64,000 nucleotides of DNA from Paenibacillus oralis (GTDB taxonomy: Bacteria; Bacillota; Bacilli; Paenibacillales; Paenibacillaceae), in NCBI RefSeq assembly GCF_003863965.1, contig NZ_RRCN01000001.1, positions 1,435,406-1,499,405 on the forward strand. The letters are read 5' to 3'. The position numbers and the translations under genes were made by a program. The number at the start of each line of letters is the position of its first letter. Within the stretch, counting starts at the first letter, position 1. Shown piece by piece: positions 43,476 through 53,337 of this stretch. Under the pieces are notes generated by a model. The model was not told where the DNA came from and did not search any database. It worked only from the letters and a program-made list of their open reading frames with translations.

Positions 43476-44061
43476 TTGTTCCCTCACCTCCCGATCTAGC
43501 AACAATCAGATCGGCCAGCTCCGCCAGCGCGAGTTGCATTTTCGTTTTATCGGCTACATTCACCTCCGCTAACTCTGCAACTGCCAGTTTAAGCCTTATA
43601 TTTTCCGCCTGAAGACGCTCCAATTCGGTCGGCACTACCGGCGGATGCAGCACATCAATCTCTTCCGGCGTCAGGCCCTCGCCCCATAATACTGGTTGCT
43701 CTGGCGCGGAATATACCGGCGGCTCTCCGCGCTTTTCCTCCGGCAGTGCGGCCCACTCATTGTAAGCAGCTCGATACGCCTTTTCGGCTGCGGTCACGGT
43801 GTCCTGGTACGTCTTCCACTCCTCTAAATTGAAGTGCGGCTGATAAAGCCCCGGCGGAACAGGCACTCCGACGACATACCCGGTTGGTTGCAGTTCCTCT
43901 TCTGCCTGCTCTCCTTCGGCGGCGGCATTAGTTTCGGGCGGCAGCGCAGCGCCGAGATCGGGTTTCTCGGAATAAAAAGGGACGACACCGGAAAAAGCAT
44001 CGCCCACCAATTCGTCCTCCAAGTAGAGGCCGTTTATATTTATTTTAGGTACGGCTTTCAT
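43468..44061 (-). CDS. Phage tail-associated hypothetical protein
   Basis: 197 residues; I do not recognise a named family. Pro/Glu-rich middle (TGYVVGVPVPPGLYQPHFNLEEWKTY...APEQPVLWGEGLTPEEIDVL) and a C-terminal coiled-coil-like helix (LERLQAENIRLKLAVAELAE). Placed right after the tail fibre gene, where fibre assembly or accessory tail proteins are common. Confidence 0.6.
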   Translation of the reverse strand: MKAVPKININGLYLEDELVGDAFSGVVPFYSEKPDLGAALPPETNAAAEGEQAEEELQPTGYVVGVPVPPGLYQPHFNLEEWKTYQDTVTAAEKAYRAAYNEWAALPEEKRGEPPVYSAPEQPVLWGEGLTPEEIDVLHPPVVPTELERLQAENIRLKLAVAELAEVNVADKTKMQLALAELADLIVARSGGEGTNG

Positions 44062-44072
44062 ATTGTTCCTCC

Positions 44073-46766
44073 TTATTGTCCGACCCGGAAAGAAATACCA
44101 TTAAGACTTATATACGCTAAACTACTTGCATAACTGACAAATACATTGCCATTAAAGTCAATATCAACACGTGCAAAATCATTATTGCCGCCAACCACTG
44201 AAAATAAAAGAATGCCTTTGGGTCTATGCCCCGACGGAAGTTTAAAGATCGGTGCATTTAAGATTCCATCTTTTACGAGCCCCTTAAGCCACACTCTATC
44301 GCCTTCTTTATAATAACCTGCTTGTGAAAAGTAGCCCGTGTCATAATTTACCCAGGCACTCAACAGCGTCGGCGCAATCCACCCCGGCGCATCCTCATCC
44401 GACTTCTTCACTTCGACGACGGAAACCCGCTGTAACGCTTCGACCACACCTGCCGTCAGGTCGCTGATCTGCGCCTTTTCATTCGCTGCCAGGCTGCCGG
44501 TAATCGGCTGGATTGGGGATTTGTCAAGTTTGATATAGGTAACATCAAATACTTTGTTGGTACTGTCTAAAGTGGACACAAACCTTACTGCATCTGCTCC
44601 ACCATAACTCCAACTAAGACCTTGGTTACTACGGATGTTCCACCCATAGTCTACTCGACCGTCTGTGTGTACAGTTAGAATGCGGTTGGTTTTATTCTTA
44701 AGCGCCGAACCATGAATGTACTGGTTAATTACATAATATGGATTCGGAGACTCCCCGTTATTTACAGGCTTAACATTCTCCCGCAGCACAATTCCTGTAC
44801 CAACTTCGACCACGTTGTCGCCCTCGGTGAGCGTTAGACACCCTTCAGAAACAACAGGTTCCACGTTTTCTTTGGCAAGACGGTAAAGGAGTTGGTAAGG
44901 CGTAAATCCCTCATAAGAAGTGACTGGCAGAACATCAGTTACGCCCTCATTATCAGTAATTCTACGCCAAAATTTTTTTCCTGATGTGTACGGATCGGAA
45001 ATCGTTCCATCTTGTCTCATCCTCCACCCCAAGAAATAGGCCTTAATCTCGTCGGGTGTAGGAAAATAGGCGGATACATAGGAGACAACAATATTTGTCC
45101 CAACTGCCGGTGCTGTTGAGAACGTAACCGTCTTTTTGTCAATGGTAAATTCCGTTGTTGGGACGCCTTCGATGGTCGCCCTCAGGTTGGTAGGAATAAC
45201 CGAATTTGCCGTTGTTAGTCTAAATGATCTTGTCGAACCATCCCCACTGAAAGTATCGGATTCCGCCGAATCTCCCCATCCGCTATCAACATTAAGAATC
45301 CAGATGTAAATATAAAGCCCGTCTATGGTTATTTTATCCGCCGCTTTCACGCCTCCGTATTCGGTCAATACCTTCCCGTCATACTTTGTCCCGATAGAGC
45401 TTCTATCTATCGGTTTGGAGCCGTGGGGAAAACGAATCCCCTTGAAACCAGGATTGTCATAATCGGCGTACTCATAGCTAAACGAGTCGTCCAACACATA
45501 CTTTTTCCACTTCGCCAATTTGAAATATTGCTCGTCTTTCTTAAACAACACGTCTGGTTCGCTGCTATCTTCTGGGTTCGCGTGTAACTCTGTCTGGAAA
45601 GCGAGTATGGACTTGCACTGTGGCTGGAATGGTTTGGGTTCGGAGCCAACGATGAGCGATGGGTTCTCGAACGTGAACATTCCGGAGGTGTATTGATTCA
45701 TAAGCCCGACAATGATTCTTTTATATTCGCTAGGTATTGTAAATGTCCGTGATGAAATACCTGTAGTTCCTTGCCCGATAGCATCTTGCAGTATCACATT
45801 AGAACCTTTTTTGTCTGTCCCCCAAATAGTCACATATGCGCCGGTTTCATAAGTGTTTATGGAAAGTGTGTACGTCTCCCCCGGTATAACATCAATGTTC
45901 GTAATAATACTGCGAAACTCCACATCCACGTTTGATCTTTGAATTTTGTAAGGAGATAGTATTCTAACTTGTGAAGGTACGTCTGCCGTCCATTCATAAA
46001 ATGGCGGCAGCAGATTGTCCGATGTAGCGATAGCATATGGACCGTCTACGCCGCGGATGCCGGCATGCACAAACGGATATTTTGCGGCAACTTGTTCAGG
46101 CGTCATCCCATCAAACGCAGCGTATTCAGCATCAGAAATCTCATAGACGCGCAAGGCATCTACATAGCCGGAGGAATCATTTGGACCGGACAGCAAAGCA
46201 CTGATATACACGATGTTAGCCCCAGTAAAAAAATTAGCAGGAACTCGAATAAACACTGTTTCAAATTTATTTAGCGTGGACATGAGCGGTGACTTCATTT
46301 CTTTAGGAACAGCGTTATCATTCATCCGCAAAGCCATTGCTACTCCGCTTACCATTTTCACTCTCGCTACAGCAATATAATTTTTGCTTGGATTGTAAGA
46401 AAATCTCTGGAATATGTCTGCGTATTGCCCATTGGTAACAGTTATAGCAGCACATCCTGAACCTTCGACTTTATTTGTTGTATCAATAGCAGCAGTACCA
46501 ACGACAGACCAGCCAGTCAGTGAATCAAACGATCCGGCGCTTCCGAGTAAATTAATCAGCGTCCGCCCCCGCACCTCCCCAAGCCGGAACCGCGCATCCT
46601 TGGCTGCGTTGACTACCTGCAGCCCAGGCTGTAGTGTAACCGAGTCGGTTTTGGTGGTATCAAAACGCTCCTCAATTTCAGTCTGCAGCTGATTTATTTC
46701 TTCCCCAATATCGTTCATGTCCTGTGCTTTAACGACATCTGAATTCTTCCAGTCCGTTTTAGCCAT
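44073..46766 (-). CDS. Phage tail fibre / receptor-binding protein
   Basis: 897 residues. The N terminus (MAKTDWKNSDVVKAQDMNDIGEEINQLQTEIE) is that of tail fibres attached to PBSX-like baseplates. A carbohydrate-binding-like sandwich follows (GSFDSLTGWSVVGTA... YVDALRVYEISDAEY), then further beta-rich modules. The last part (YYKEGDRVWLKGLVKDGILNAPIFKLPSGHRPKG) is the usual fibre tip of Paenibacillus and Bacillus tails. It should decide which cells the particle binds. Overlaps the preceding small gene by 8 bases. Confidence 0.82.
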   Translation of the reverse strand: MAKTDWKNSDVVKAQDMNDIGEEINQLQTEIEERFDTTKTDSVTLQPGLQVVNAAKDARFRLGEVRGRTLINLLGSAGSFDSLTGWSVVGTAAIDTTNKVEGSGCAAITVTNGQYADIFQRFSYNPSKNYIAVARVKMVSGVAMALRMNDNAVPKEMKSPLMSTLNKFETVFIRVPANFFTGANIVYISALLSGPNDSSGYVDALRVYEISDAEYAAFDGMTPEQVAAKYPFVHAGIRGVDGPYAIATSDNLLPPFYEWTADVPSQVRILSPYKIQRSNVDVEFRSIITNIDVIPGETYTLSINTYETGAYVTIWGTDKKGSNVILQDAIGQGTTGISSRTFTIPSEYKRIIVGLMNQYTSGMFTFENPSLIVGSEPKPFQPQCKSILAFQTELHANPEDSSEPDVLFKKDEQYFKLAKWKKYVLDDSFSYEYADYDNPGFKGIRFPHGSKPIDRSSIGTKYDGKVLTEYGGVKAADKITIDGLYIYIWILNVDSGWGDSAESDTFSGDGSTRSFRLTTANSVIPTNLRATIEGVPTTEFTIDKKTVTFSTAPAVGTNIVVSYVSAYFPTPDEIKAYFLGWRMRQDGTISDPYTSGKKFWRRITDNEGVTDVLPVTSYEGFTPYQLLYRLAKENVEPVVSEGCLTLTEGDNVVEVGTGIVLRENVKPVNNGESPNPYYVINQYIHGSALKNKTNRILTVHTDGRVDYGWNIRSNQGLSWSYGGADAVRFVSTLDSTNKVFDVTYIKLDKSPIQPITGSLAANEKAQISDLTAGVVEALQRVSVVEVKKSDEDAPGWIAPTLLSAWVNYDTGYFSQAGYYKEGDRVWLKGLVKDGILNAPIFKLPSGHRPKGILLFSVVGGNNDFARVDIDFNGNVFVSYASSLAYISLNGISFRVGQ

Positions 46767-47052
46767 TACTCAATCCCTCCTTAACTTCAATCGTTTGCAG
46801 CATCAAGTGGTCTGCTGTAATCGGGATGTTAACGGCATTTGAAGTCAATACATGATCGGCAGAATCCTTAAGCTCAATCAGTGTCATCAGGGATACCTTC
46901 GCAACGGGAACTACGTAATTGAGCACGAGCACGTTGTCAGCAACGGTCTTAACCTCAAAATCCGTGATGATATAGGTCCCATTGATGACCACTTTTGCCA
47001 CACGCTCGTTGACGTATTCCGCCATATCTTGCAGTAAATTTGCCGCTATCAT
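46759..47052 (-). CDS. Small phage baseplate/fibre-region protein
   Basis: 97 residues, mostly beta strands (VAKVVINGTYIITDFEVKTVADNVLVLNYVVPVAKVS). No family name recalled with confidence. It overlaps both neighbours by a few bases, so it is part of the same operon, between the DUF2313 protein and the tail fibre. Confidence 0.7.
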   Translation of the reverse strand: MIAANLLQDMAEYVNERVAKVVINGTYIITDFEVKTVADNVLVLNYVVPVAKVSLMTLIELKDSADHVLTSNAVNIPITADHLMLQTIEVKEGLSNG

Positions 47053-47639
47053 TTAATCGGCACCTCCGGTCCATAAGTAAGGAATGGCTCTTCTCCCAGC
47101 TTCCAAGAGCCGTCCAGCTTGTAAATCCATGTCATTTCCCGCGTGCTGATATGCTCTTCCAGTGCAACGGCTCCCTCTAGCGCCGTGTTTTGCTGGTACA
47201 CGAGGTTGGCCGGCTTGGTGGTCTCAATCGTATACAAAACCTCTTTGAACACACTCGCGTTGTCGACAGTGGCCGTCACCGTTAAAACCCGGTTTGCGTA
47301 GTCCACCGACACGATCGTCATCCCTTTGCCGACCAGCGTGTCGAGCTGCCGCTGCAAATATCTGACGGTAAACGGAGGTTTGGTCTGGTAGCGGTTAAGA
47401 ATGCGGCGCCGGCGGAACTCCATCGTCTCTCTCGCTGGGTCCGCCTGGATGCCAAGCATCTGCTCGCGCCGTTTGATCGCCTGCAGCCCGGACGTCTCAA
47501 CAAACTGATCATTAAAAAGCTGGTCGATGGCTCCCTGAGCCAAATCAAGCTCGATGGTCTCCGTTTCGGCCAGCCGGATAAAATCTTCAATGCCGCCGAA
47601 AAAGGCCGGCAGATGGATCAAAATGCGATCATCAGACAC
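47049..47639 (-). CDS. xkdU: Baseplate protein, DUF2313 (XkdU/YmfQ-like)
   Basis: 196 residues. QAIKRREQMLGIQADPARETMEFRRRRILNRYQTKPPFTVRYLQRQLD in outline is the hallmark helical region of DUF2313 tail proteins (gpI-like), which close the baseplate wedge. Located just after the gp47/J-type gene as in PBSX. Confidence 0.85.
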   Translation of the reverse strand: MSDDRILIHLPAFFGGIEDFIRLAETETIELDLAQGAIDQLFNDQFVETSGLQAIKRREQMLGIQADPARETMEFRRRRILNRYQTKPPFTVRYLQRQLDTLVGKGMTIVSVDYANRVLTVTATVDNASVFKEVLYTIETTKPANLVYQQNTALEGAVALEEHISTREMTWIYKLDGSWKLGEEPFLTYGPEVPIK

Positions 47640-48711
47640 GGATGGTCACCGTCCCCGGCTGTGGCACCACGTCGGCCTCCAGCGTTAAGTTGGCTGCCGA
47701 TCCATTAATGATCGTCCCAGCCACATCATCGACGCCGTTCACGGTTAGGATTCGCGCATCGATCTGCGCGGTCCGGACGATGAGCTGCTGCTGATTGGCC
47801 CAGTCCTTCCGGAGTTCCAACAGGTAGGACGCAATCACAGCCTCCACGTCTGCCTGCACCTGACCGGGCGTCATACCTGCCGAAAGTGTCAGCGTCGTCT
47901 CTACATTGATCGCGAGGCCCGTCACTCCGGCAATGGTCACTTTATGGTCAATCGGTGCCTGACCAAATCCTTGACCGCTATTGACCGTCGGGTCCATGAT
48001 CGTTTGCACCTCATCGACCAGGGCCTGCGACGGGGGCGTCCAGTCCGCGGCAATGATGGTGCACTTGACGGTTCCTCCACCCTGCCAGACCGGGTAGACC
48101 TTGGTCGCGCCGACGCCCGGGATACGATTGATCCGCTGCTTATAATCAGCGACATTGCCGCCAAAGGCCGGTTCGTTGACGGTCTCATAAAACCGTTCCC
48201 GAAGTACTTCGTCTGACTCCTCGTCTTCACCTGGCACCAGCACCTCAGCCAACACGGCCCGGGTCAGGTTCGCCACATAGTCGATCGGCAGGAGCGTACC
48301 GAACTGCGTATTACCGATCGTGCCAGGTGTCTCGCAGGACATTTTATATATGCCTGTGCTGATCTTCTCTTTGACCACAAAGGCCAAATCGGCAATCGCA
48401 AACCGTATGCCCAGAGGTACATCCATGAGGTCATTGGCCGAGTTGTAAAACATCCCTTTTCGCTCCGCCGGCGTCGCCGGTATGCGGTTAACCCCGAACT
48501 CGGCCGTTTTCCGGCTCAGATATTCGCCGCTGGCCGTATCTACGAATGAAAGATTGTAGTTAACGTCCAATTCAATGTACATCTGGGCCAGCTCGGCCGC
48601 GGCCGGCGCGCATGCGTCATAAATAACGCTGCCTTCCCTTTTGTCGATCGTATCCGGTACCCGGGAGAGCATCCGCTGCAATATAAAATCAAAAGTCATG
48701 TGTTCATACAT
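47632..48711 (-). CDS. xkdT: Baseplate J/gp47 family protein (XkdT-like)
   Basis: 359 residues. The start FDFILQRMLSRVPDTIDKREGSVIYDACAPAAAELAQMYIELD in outline (core DKREGSVIYDACAPAAAEL) and GVNRIPATPAERKGMF mark the Baseplate_J family. The central SDEVLRERFYETVNEPAFGGNVADYK segment is also typical. Forms the wedge ring of a contractile tail baseplate. Overlaps both neighbours by 8 bases. Confidence 0.93.
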   Translation of the reverse strand: MYEHMTFDFILQRMLSRVPDTIDKREGSVIYDACAPAAAELAQMYIELDVNYNLSFVDTASGEYLSRKTAEFGVNRIPATPAERKGMFYNSANDLMDVPLGIRFAIADLAFVVKEKISTGIYKMSCETPGTIGNTQFGTLLPIDYVANLTRAVLAEVLVPGEDEESDEVLRERFYETVNEPAFGGNVADYKQRINRIPGVGATKVYPVWQGGGTVKCTIIAADWTPPSQALVDEVQTIMDPTVNSGQGFGQAPIDHKVTIAGVTGLAINVETTLTLSAGMTPGQVQADVEAVIASYLLELRKDWANQQQLIVRTAQIDARILTVNGVDDVAGTIINGSAANLTLEADVVPQPGTVTIRV

Positions 48712-49108
48712 TACGGCTCACCTCCTGCTCAAAACTGCCGTACGCTGTCACCACGGTAAAACGGATGATGAGTTGATCGCCATCTACTTCAACCTCCACA
48801 TTTTCCACCGAGTCGATCCGGTCATCAGGCAATAATGCCTCCTGAATCATCCGGTTCGCCTCGGACCGGGCAAATACTGGGCTGCTGCCAAGCAGCAGCG
48901 TTAGCTCGTGGCCATAATCGAATGAATAGATGTCATACCAAAAGCGATCCGTCTGGAAAACCTTGAATACCGCCTGTTTGATGGCGTCCAAGCCGTCCGT
49001 CTTCCCGGCGATGCGTCCCCTGCCCAAATCAATTTGCCAAGTCAGGGACGGCATGGGCTGGTCCACTAACGGCTCGTTTAACAGATTCTCGTCTGTTTCC
49101 GGTATCAT
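48704..49108 (-). CDS. xkdS: Baseplate protein, DUF2634 (XkdS-like, gp25 role)
   Basis: 134 residues. TWQIDLGRGRIAGKTDGLDAIKQAVFKVFQTDRFWYDIYSFDYG in outline; the core DGLDAIKQAVFK.F.T.RF.Y.IYS is the family signature, and this fold plays the role of T4 gp25 in the baseplate. It sits between the DUF2577 and gp47-type genes, as in PBSX. Confidence 0.9.
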   Translation of the reverse strand: MIPETDENLLNEPLVDQPMPSLTWQIDLGRGRIAGKTDGLDAIKQAVFKVFQTDRFWYDIYSFDYGHELTLLLGSSPVFARSEANRMIQEALLPDDRIDSVENVEVEVDGDQLIIRFTVVTAYGSFEQEVSRNV

Positions 49109-49578
49109 GATCCGCTCACCACCCTATCCCATACGACATATTTTTGACCGCCTTGTACTCTCAGCAAGAGAACCGCATCACCGGCTTGCAACCCTTCGCG
49201 GATCACTATTTTTCCCGGCAAAGCGTCCCCCGTCAATCCACCGTTGTACGCGTGGTTGTGTTTTAAATCGAGTTTGTCCAGCAGCGCGTCGCCGGTAACT
49301 CCGCCATCAAATGTATGGTTATGCTGGAGATCGATTTTTTCCGGCAACGCATCACGGGTAACCCCTCCGTCAAACGTATGGTTGTGTTTTAGATCGATTT
49401 CATATCGGGTTAAGCGTTCTGTCACATACAAAAAATCCGCAGTGAGTGTAAACCGTTGATCAACGATTACCTCCAGCGGATCCGCTTTGCTTACTTCGCC
49501 GAACAGCACTGCGACAGGGTTGCCGGCATGGACGGCGTCCGTTGCAGCTTTTTTCAATGTACCCAGTAAATCTGCCAT
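49105..49578 (-). CDS. xkdR: DUF2577 tail protein (XkdR-like) with tandem His-rich repeats
   Basis: 157 residues. The outer parts match DUF2577: ATDAVHAGNPVAVLFGEV at the start and GDAVLLLRVQGGQKYVVWDRV at the end. Between them lie three 21-residue units of the form DLKHNHTFDGGVTxDALPEKI (62-124), far longer than the usual short His-containing loop. The frame is kept. The family is a baseplate hub component; the function of the repeats is unknown. Confidence 0.85.
   Translation of the reverse strand: MADLLGTLKKAATDAVHAGNPVAVLFGEVSKADPLEVIVDQRFTLTADFLYVTERLTRYEIDLKHNHTFDGGVTRDALPEKIDLQHNHTFDGGVTGDALLDKLDLKHNHAYNGGLTGDALPGKIVIREGLQAGDAVLLLRVQGGQKYVVWDRVVSGS
49207..49395 (-). repeat. Three 63-bp coding tandem repeats inside the DUF2577 gene
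   Basis: Units begin DLKHNHTFDGG, DLQHNHTFDGG and DLKHNHAYNGG, 63 bases apart. The DNA of the first two is very similar, so copy number could change by slippage or recombination. Confidence 0.85.
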
Positions 49579-50562
49579 TCACACCACCCTCAAATCCAGT
49601 GTCATCGTATGCACTGCCCCGTCGAAGTCGTGAGAACACTCATCCACCAGCAGCGCCTGATCGACGCCGTATTCCGATATAACGATCCGGACGCGCATGC
49701 CAGCGCGGACGCGGATATCCCCCAGGGCGTTTACTTTAAGCGATTTAGTCACGCGGTTCTTCTGCTGGGCCAAGTTGTTCAGGAGCTCGCTGATCTGCGC
49801 CGTGTTGTAGTTTTCGTCTACCGACTGGTAAAGCTGCAACAAGCCCCAACGCTTAATATTAACGCTATCCTTGGCCATGTAAATTTCTCGTTTACCGGTC
49901 TCCTTATTGTCCTTATATAACTTAATCTGGTTGTACGTATCGCTGTCGATCGAGCGTTTAACCTCATAGTCGTACATCAGACTGCCATCGCCGATAATCA
50001 GGTCCAGCCCGGCATCATCCACTTCGCGCAGGCAGAGCGAACCGAAATCGTCGTAGAGGCAGTAATCGCGGCCAGTATGTTTAAGGGTCAAAGTGATCGC
50101 CTTGTCGATGATATCCAGCAGCTTTTTACCATCCTCAGTCATCGTCGGGATTCGATGTCTCGTATCAGCCACCGTCCCGAGCTTCAGATTGAAATCCTTG
50201 GCGATCCGCTGCACAACCTCCGTCGCCGTGACGCCCGTAAATACGTAGGTGTCAGTATTCATTAAATACCTGATCTGATCGTACGCGGTGATCTTGACGG
50301 CTTCGTCCCGGCCCTCGTCAATGCTGAAAATGTAGCCATGGAACACATTCGTGTCATTCACCCGGACCCGCACGATATCCCCATTGTTGTACGTAAAATT
50401 AGTGGTTTGAAAAGGAGAACCTTTAATCAGCGTAAAAGAAACAGTCCCTGCCTTGCCGATCCGGGATGTCTTCCAGGATAGCCCTTTCACGATTTCGCTA
50501 ACATCCCATTCAGCGTCGTTGCCGCTCCCCTGCCGATTGATGATTTTTACAGCCATGGTCAT
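49579..50562 (-). CDS. xkdQ: Tail hub protein XkdQ/YqbQ (phage late-control D-like)
   Basis: 327 residues. WKTSRIGKAGTVSFTLIKGSPFQTTNFTYNNGDIVRVRVND in outline, VFHGYIFSIDEGRDEAVKITAYDQIRYLMNTDTYVF and a C-terminal LLVDECSHDFDGAVHTMTLDLRV are family text. It is the gp27-like hub that holds the spike. The start overlaps the LysM protein end by 4 bases. Confidence 0.88.
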   Translation of the reverse strand: MTMAVKIINRQGSGNDAEWDVSEIVKGLSWKTSRIGKAGTVSFTLIKGSPFQTTNFTYNNGDIVRVRVNDTNVFHGYIFSIDEGRDEAVKITAYDQIRYLMNTDTYVFTGVTATEVVQRIAKDFNLKLGTVADTRHRIPTMTEDGKKLLDIIDKAITLTLKHTGRDYCLYDDFGSLCLREVDDAGLDLIIGDGSLMYDYEVKRSIDSDTYNQIKLYKDNKETGKREIYMAKDSVNIKRWGLLQLYQSVDENYNTAQISELLNNLAQQKNRVTKSLKVNALGDIRVRAGMRVRIVISEYGVDQALLVDECSHDFDGAVHTMTLDLRVV

Positions 50563-51227
50563 GGCAGCTTCAGCACCTTTCCTACAGGCAGCCGTTTCAG
50601 GTCGGAGTCCTTAATTCCGTTTAGCTTCTGGATTTCCTTCCAAAGGGCTCCATTGCCGAGCTTCGTCTGAGCCACCTTCCAAAGACTGTCGCCGGCAACC
50701 ATCGTATAGGTCTTCGGTTGCTGCTTATCATTGGGCCGGGTTTTAGCCGTTTTCTTTTGCACCTGGCTGCCCCCGTTGGTGGTCTCCCGGGTAATTTTCT
50801 GGGCGGCGTAAAAAACATATTTTTTAAGTTGGATGTCGTACTCAATGTCTCCGCCGCTGCCAGCCACCTCTTTCCAAGTGAAGGACTCGATGCTGGCCGG
50901 TGTATTGATGTCGTAAGTGTCACTGGTGAAAATAAACCGGATCGGCCGCTTGGTGGTCATCCATTTTTCGATCATCTTGATATATTCAACTGGGTGCAGC
51001 AGGTCATCCGTCGTCACAAACTTATACCATTGGGCCGGAAACAAGCCGCTAAAGCTGTATTCCGTCAACCCCCGATCCTTAATCACATTGATCTGGCCCA
51101 GCCCGGCCACATCATACGAACTGCCTTGACCGGACTCACTGACTTTGATTTCGGAAGGGTTGATCGGCAGCTTCAGTACCTCGGCCCTGTTGTTAAAGCT
51201 CAACTCAACGCCATATACTCGCACCAT
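50559..51227 (-). CDS. xkdP: LysM-containing tail protein (XkdP-like)
   Basis: 222 residues. N-terminal part (VYGVELSFNNRAEVLKLPINPSEIKV...) is the T4 gp53/gp54-like baseplate segment of PBSX XkdP. The C terminus is a LysM motif (TYTMVAGDSLWKVAQTKLGNGALWKEIQKLNGI in outline), expected to bind peptidoglycan. Confidence 0.9.
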   Translation of the reverse strand: MVRVYGVELSFNNRAEVLKLPINPSEIKVSESGQGSSYDVAGLGQINVIKDRGLTEYSFSGLFPAQWYKFVTTDDLLHPVEYIKMIEKWMTTKRPIRFIFTSDTYDINTPASIESFTWKEVAGSGGDIEYDIQLKKYVFYAAQKITRETTNGGSQVQKKTAKTRPNDKQQPKTYTMVAGDSLWKVAQTKLGNGALWKEIQKLNGIKDSDLKRLPVGKVLKLP

Positions 51228-51236
51228 CCATCCCTC

Positions 51237-53309
51237 CTACCAACCATATACAGCATCCGCCGACGTGACGATATCCTGTTCTAATTTTTCCGTGATATGC
51301 GCAATGATCGTATTGATGTCGCTCTGCTGACGGACATGGGTATCCCCGAAACTGATCGACGGCTGTAAGGTAACGTAATTTTGGATATTCTTCAGTTCGG
51401 CCAGCTCACGCATCATTTTTAAATCCTCCGAGGAAATATCCACGGTTTCATTAACACGGTCCACGCTGCCGACGTTTCCGACGCTGCCGATGTTGGTGAT
51501 GTTTGCTCCCTGCCCCGCGGCACCCGTAAAGCCCGAGCCCGGATCCTTCCCAAAGCCGGATGTTAAAGAGTTTGCACCATTGGCAAGATCGTTAAAGCCC
51601 TGTGCTCCAACCGAATATCCTTGCTTAGAAGAATCGGCGATGTTTTTATATTGCATTCTTCCAAATTCAGCGGCATTATCTGCCTTCTCCGGGGGAACCA
51701 TGTTATCCAACTTATTCTTAAATTTATCGCTGAGCGCATGAATATTTTTCTCATCAAGCAGTTCTATAGTCTTATAGTCGGTGCCAAACAGCTTGTTAAA
51801 CCCTTCAATTAACCTGTTAATACCTTTCAAAGCACCGTTAATCGCCTGAAGAATAACACTCATAAACCCGCCGGCAAAATCTTCGGCGGAACGCAACATA
51901 TCGTACAGATAACCGCCAAACGTCATCGCCAAGTCGTAAATCAGTTTTTGGATTGCATAGATTGGATTGCTGAATACGTTGATCCAAAATTCAGCAAAGC
52001 TGACAATCAAATTGTAAACTAATGCAAATACGTTATATATAAAGGCATACAGCCCGTAAAACAGCCCGACGACAAAGCCGATGATTTGCTCGGCGGAAAC
52101 CCCGAAATTCATCAGCACACCGATGAGCAGGGCGATTCCGGCGGCGATGAGCAGTATCGGCCAATAGGCGGCGAGCCAAAGTATCGCTTGGGTCACAAGT
52201 GGCGCAACCATCGCCCAGAGCATGATCGTCATCAGCCCCAAGGCCGCTATGATTCCGAGAACGATAAAATAAGAGGAAGAACCGTTGGACGTGAATGCTC
52301 CAAAGAACGCCGCCAGCCCATCGGCCACCTCGCCCAAAAAAGACCCCACGATGCTTAAGCCTGCCCCCAAGCCGTCGATGAAGCTCTTGAACGCATCGCT
52401 GTTCAACACTTCCAGGAAGGAGTCAAACATTGGCCCAAGCGCGTTTAGCCCCTGACGGCCTATCGATCCGAGCTGGAAGTTAAAGGTGTCTACCACCCGC
52501 TTCCATTTCACCGCCGGGGAGTCCATCATCGTTTCAAAAGTTGTCTGCGTCATCCGCTGTTTGTTCAGCAGCTCATCCATCGCCGCGATGACGCCGTTCA
52601 CGTTACCCTGCTGCCCCGCCGTTTGAACTCCGCTGTTATCGATCGCGCCGGCTGAAATATCATAAGAGCCTAAGCCTTCCGTACTTCCGGACAGTACTTG
52701 CGAAAGCGCATCGGCGGCCCCTTCCAGCCCTTGCCCGGGGTTAAGCTGCTCAAGCCGCATCGCTAACATATTTAACTCGGCGAGCTGCGCGGGATCGGTC
52801 GTTATCGACATAAACTTCTGCGTACCGGCCATTGCGGTGTCCACATCTTGCCCGTACCGCAGTGCCTGCGAGGCTGTTTGGTCAAATATCTGCTGCCCCG
52901 CCCCCGGACTGCCGGCGCGAAAAGATATCTGATTCAGCGCCTCTTGCTGCTGGGCACCATCGCTTAAGATCTTACCGAGGAACTGTTTGCCCGTCTCCGC
53001 GATTTTACTCAGGTCCATCTTTTTAAAAGCTTCAACAAGCTTGTTCCCCTTCTTGGCGGACTCGTCCAGCTCCTGATTAAATTCCTCTTGCGCTTGCGTG
53101 GCCTGCATCGCTTCCCGATGCGCCTTCAATTCGCTAGATATAATTTGCTGGAGGGTCTGTAAGAACTGCAGCATCACATTAACGTTGTCGTTCATCGCCC
53201 GCGCGGAGGCCTCCCAGACGACAATCGACTGCTCGGCAGGCTGGATGACTTGAGGAAGCAGATTCCTCATTCTGTCGTACACTACTATCATGGAATCTGG
53301 AGTTGCCAT
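51237..53309 (-). CDS. xkdO: Tail tape-measure protein
   Basis: 690 residues: long helices with a hydrophobic centre (about 340-440: FIVLGIIAALGLMTIMLWAMVAPLVTQAILWLAAYWPILLIAAGIALLIGV in outline) and a C-terminal structural tail. N-terminal half contains a tape-measure core (DGAQQQEALNQISFRAGS...). Its length sets tail length; 690 residues predicts a short to medium contractile tail. Start ATG has GAAGGTGAAG upstream and follows the chaperone extension by 28 bases. Confidence 0.85.
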   Translation of the reverse strand: MATPDSMIVVYDRMRNLLPQVIQPAEQSIVVWEASARAMNDNVNVMLQFLQTLQQIISSELKAHREAMQATQAQEEFNQELDESAKKGNKLVEAFKKMDLSKIAETGKQFLGKILSDGAQQQEALNQISFRAGSPGAGQQIFDQTASQALRYGQDVDTAMAGTQKFMSITTDPAQLAELNMLAMRLEQLNPGQGLEGAADALSQVLSGSTEGLGSYDISAGAIDNSGVQTAGQQGNVNGVIAAMDELLNKQRMTQTTFETMMDSPAVKWKRVVDTFNFQLGSIGRQGLNALGPMFDSFLEVLNSDAFKSFIDGLGAGLSIVGSFLGEVADGLAAFFGAFTSNGSSSYFIVLGIIAALGLMTIMLWAMVAPLVTQAILWLAAYWPILLIAAGIALLIGVLMNFGVSAEQIIGFVVGLFYGLYAFIYNVFALVYNLIVSFAEFWINVFSNPIYAIQKLIYDLAMTFGGYLYDMLRSAEDFAGGFMSVILQAINGALKGINRLIEGFNKLFGTDYKTIELLDEKNIHALSDKFKNKLDNMVPPEKADNAAEFGRMQYKNIADSSKQGYSVGAQGFNDLANGANSLTSGFGKDPGSGFTGAAGQGANITNIGSVGNVGSVDRVNETVDISSEDLKMMRELAELKNIQNYVTLQPSISFGDTHVRQQSDINTIIAHITEKLEQDIVTSADAVYGW

Positions 53310-53337
53310 GGCTTCACCTTCTTTCCAGGCAGGATGT

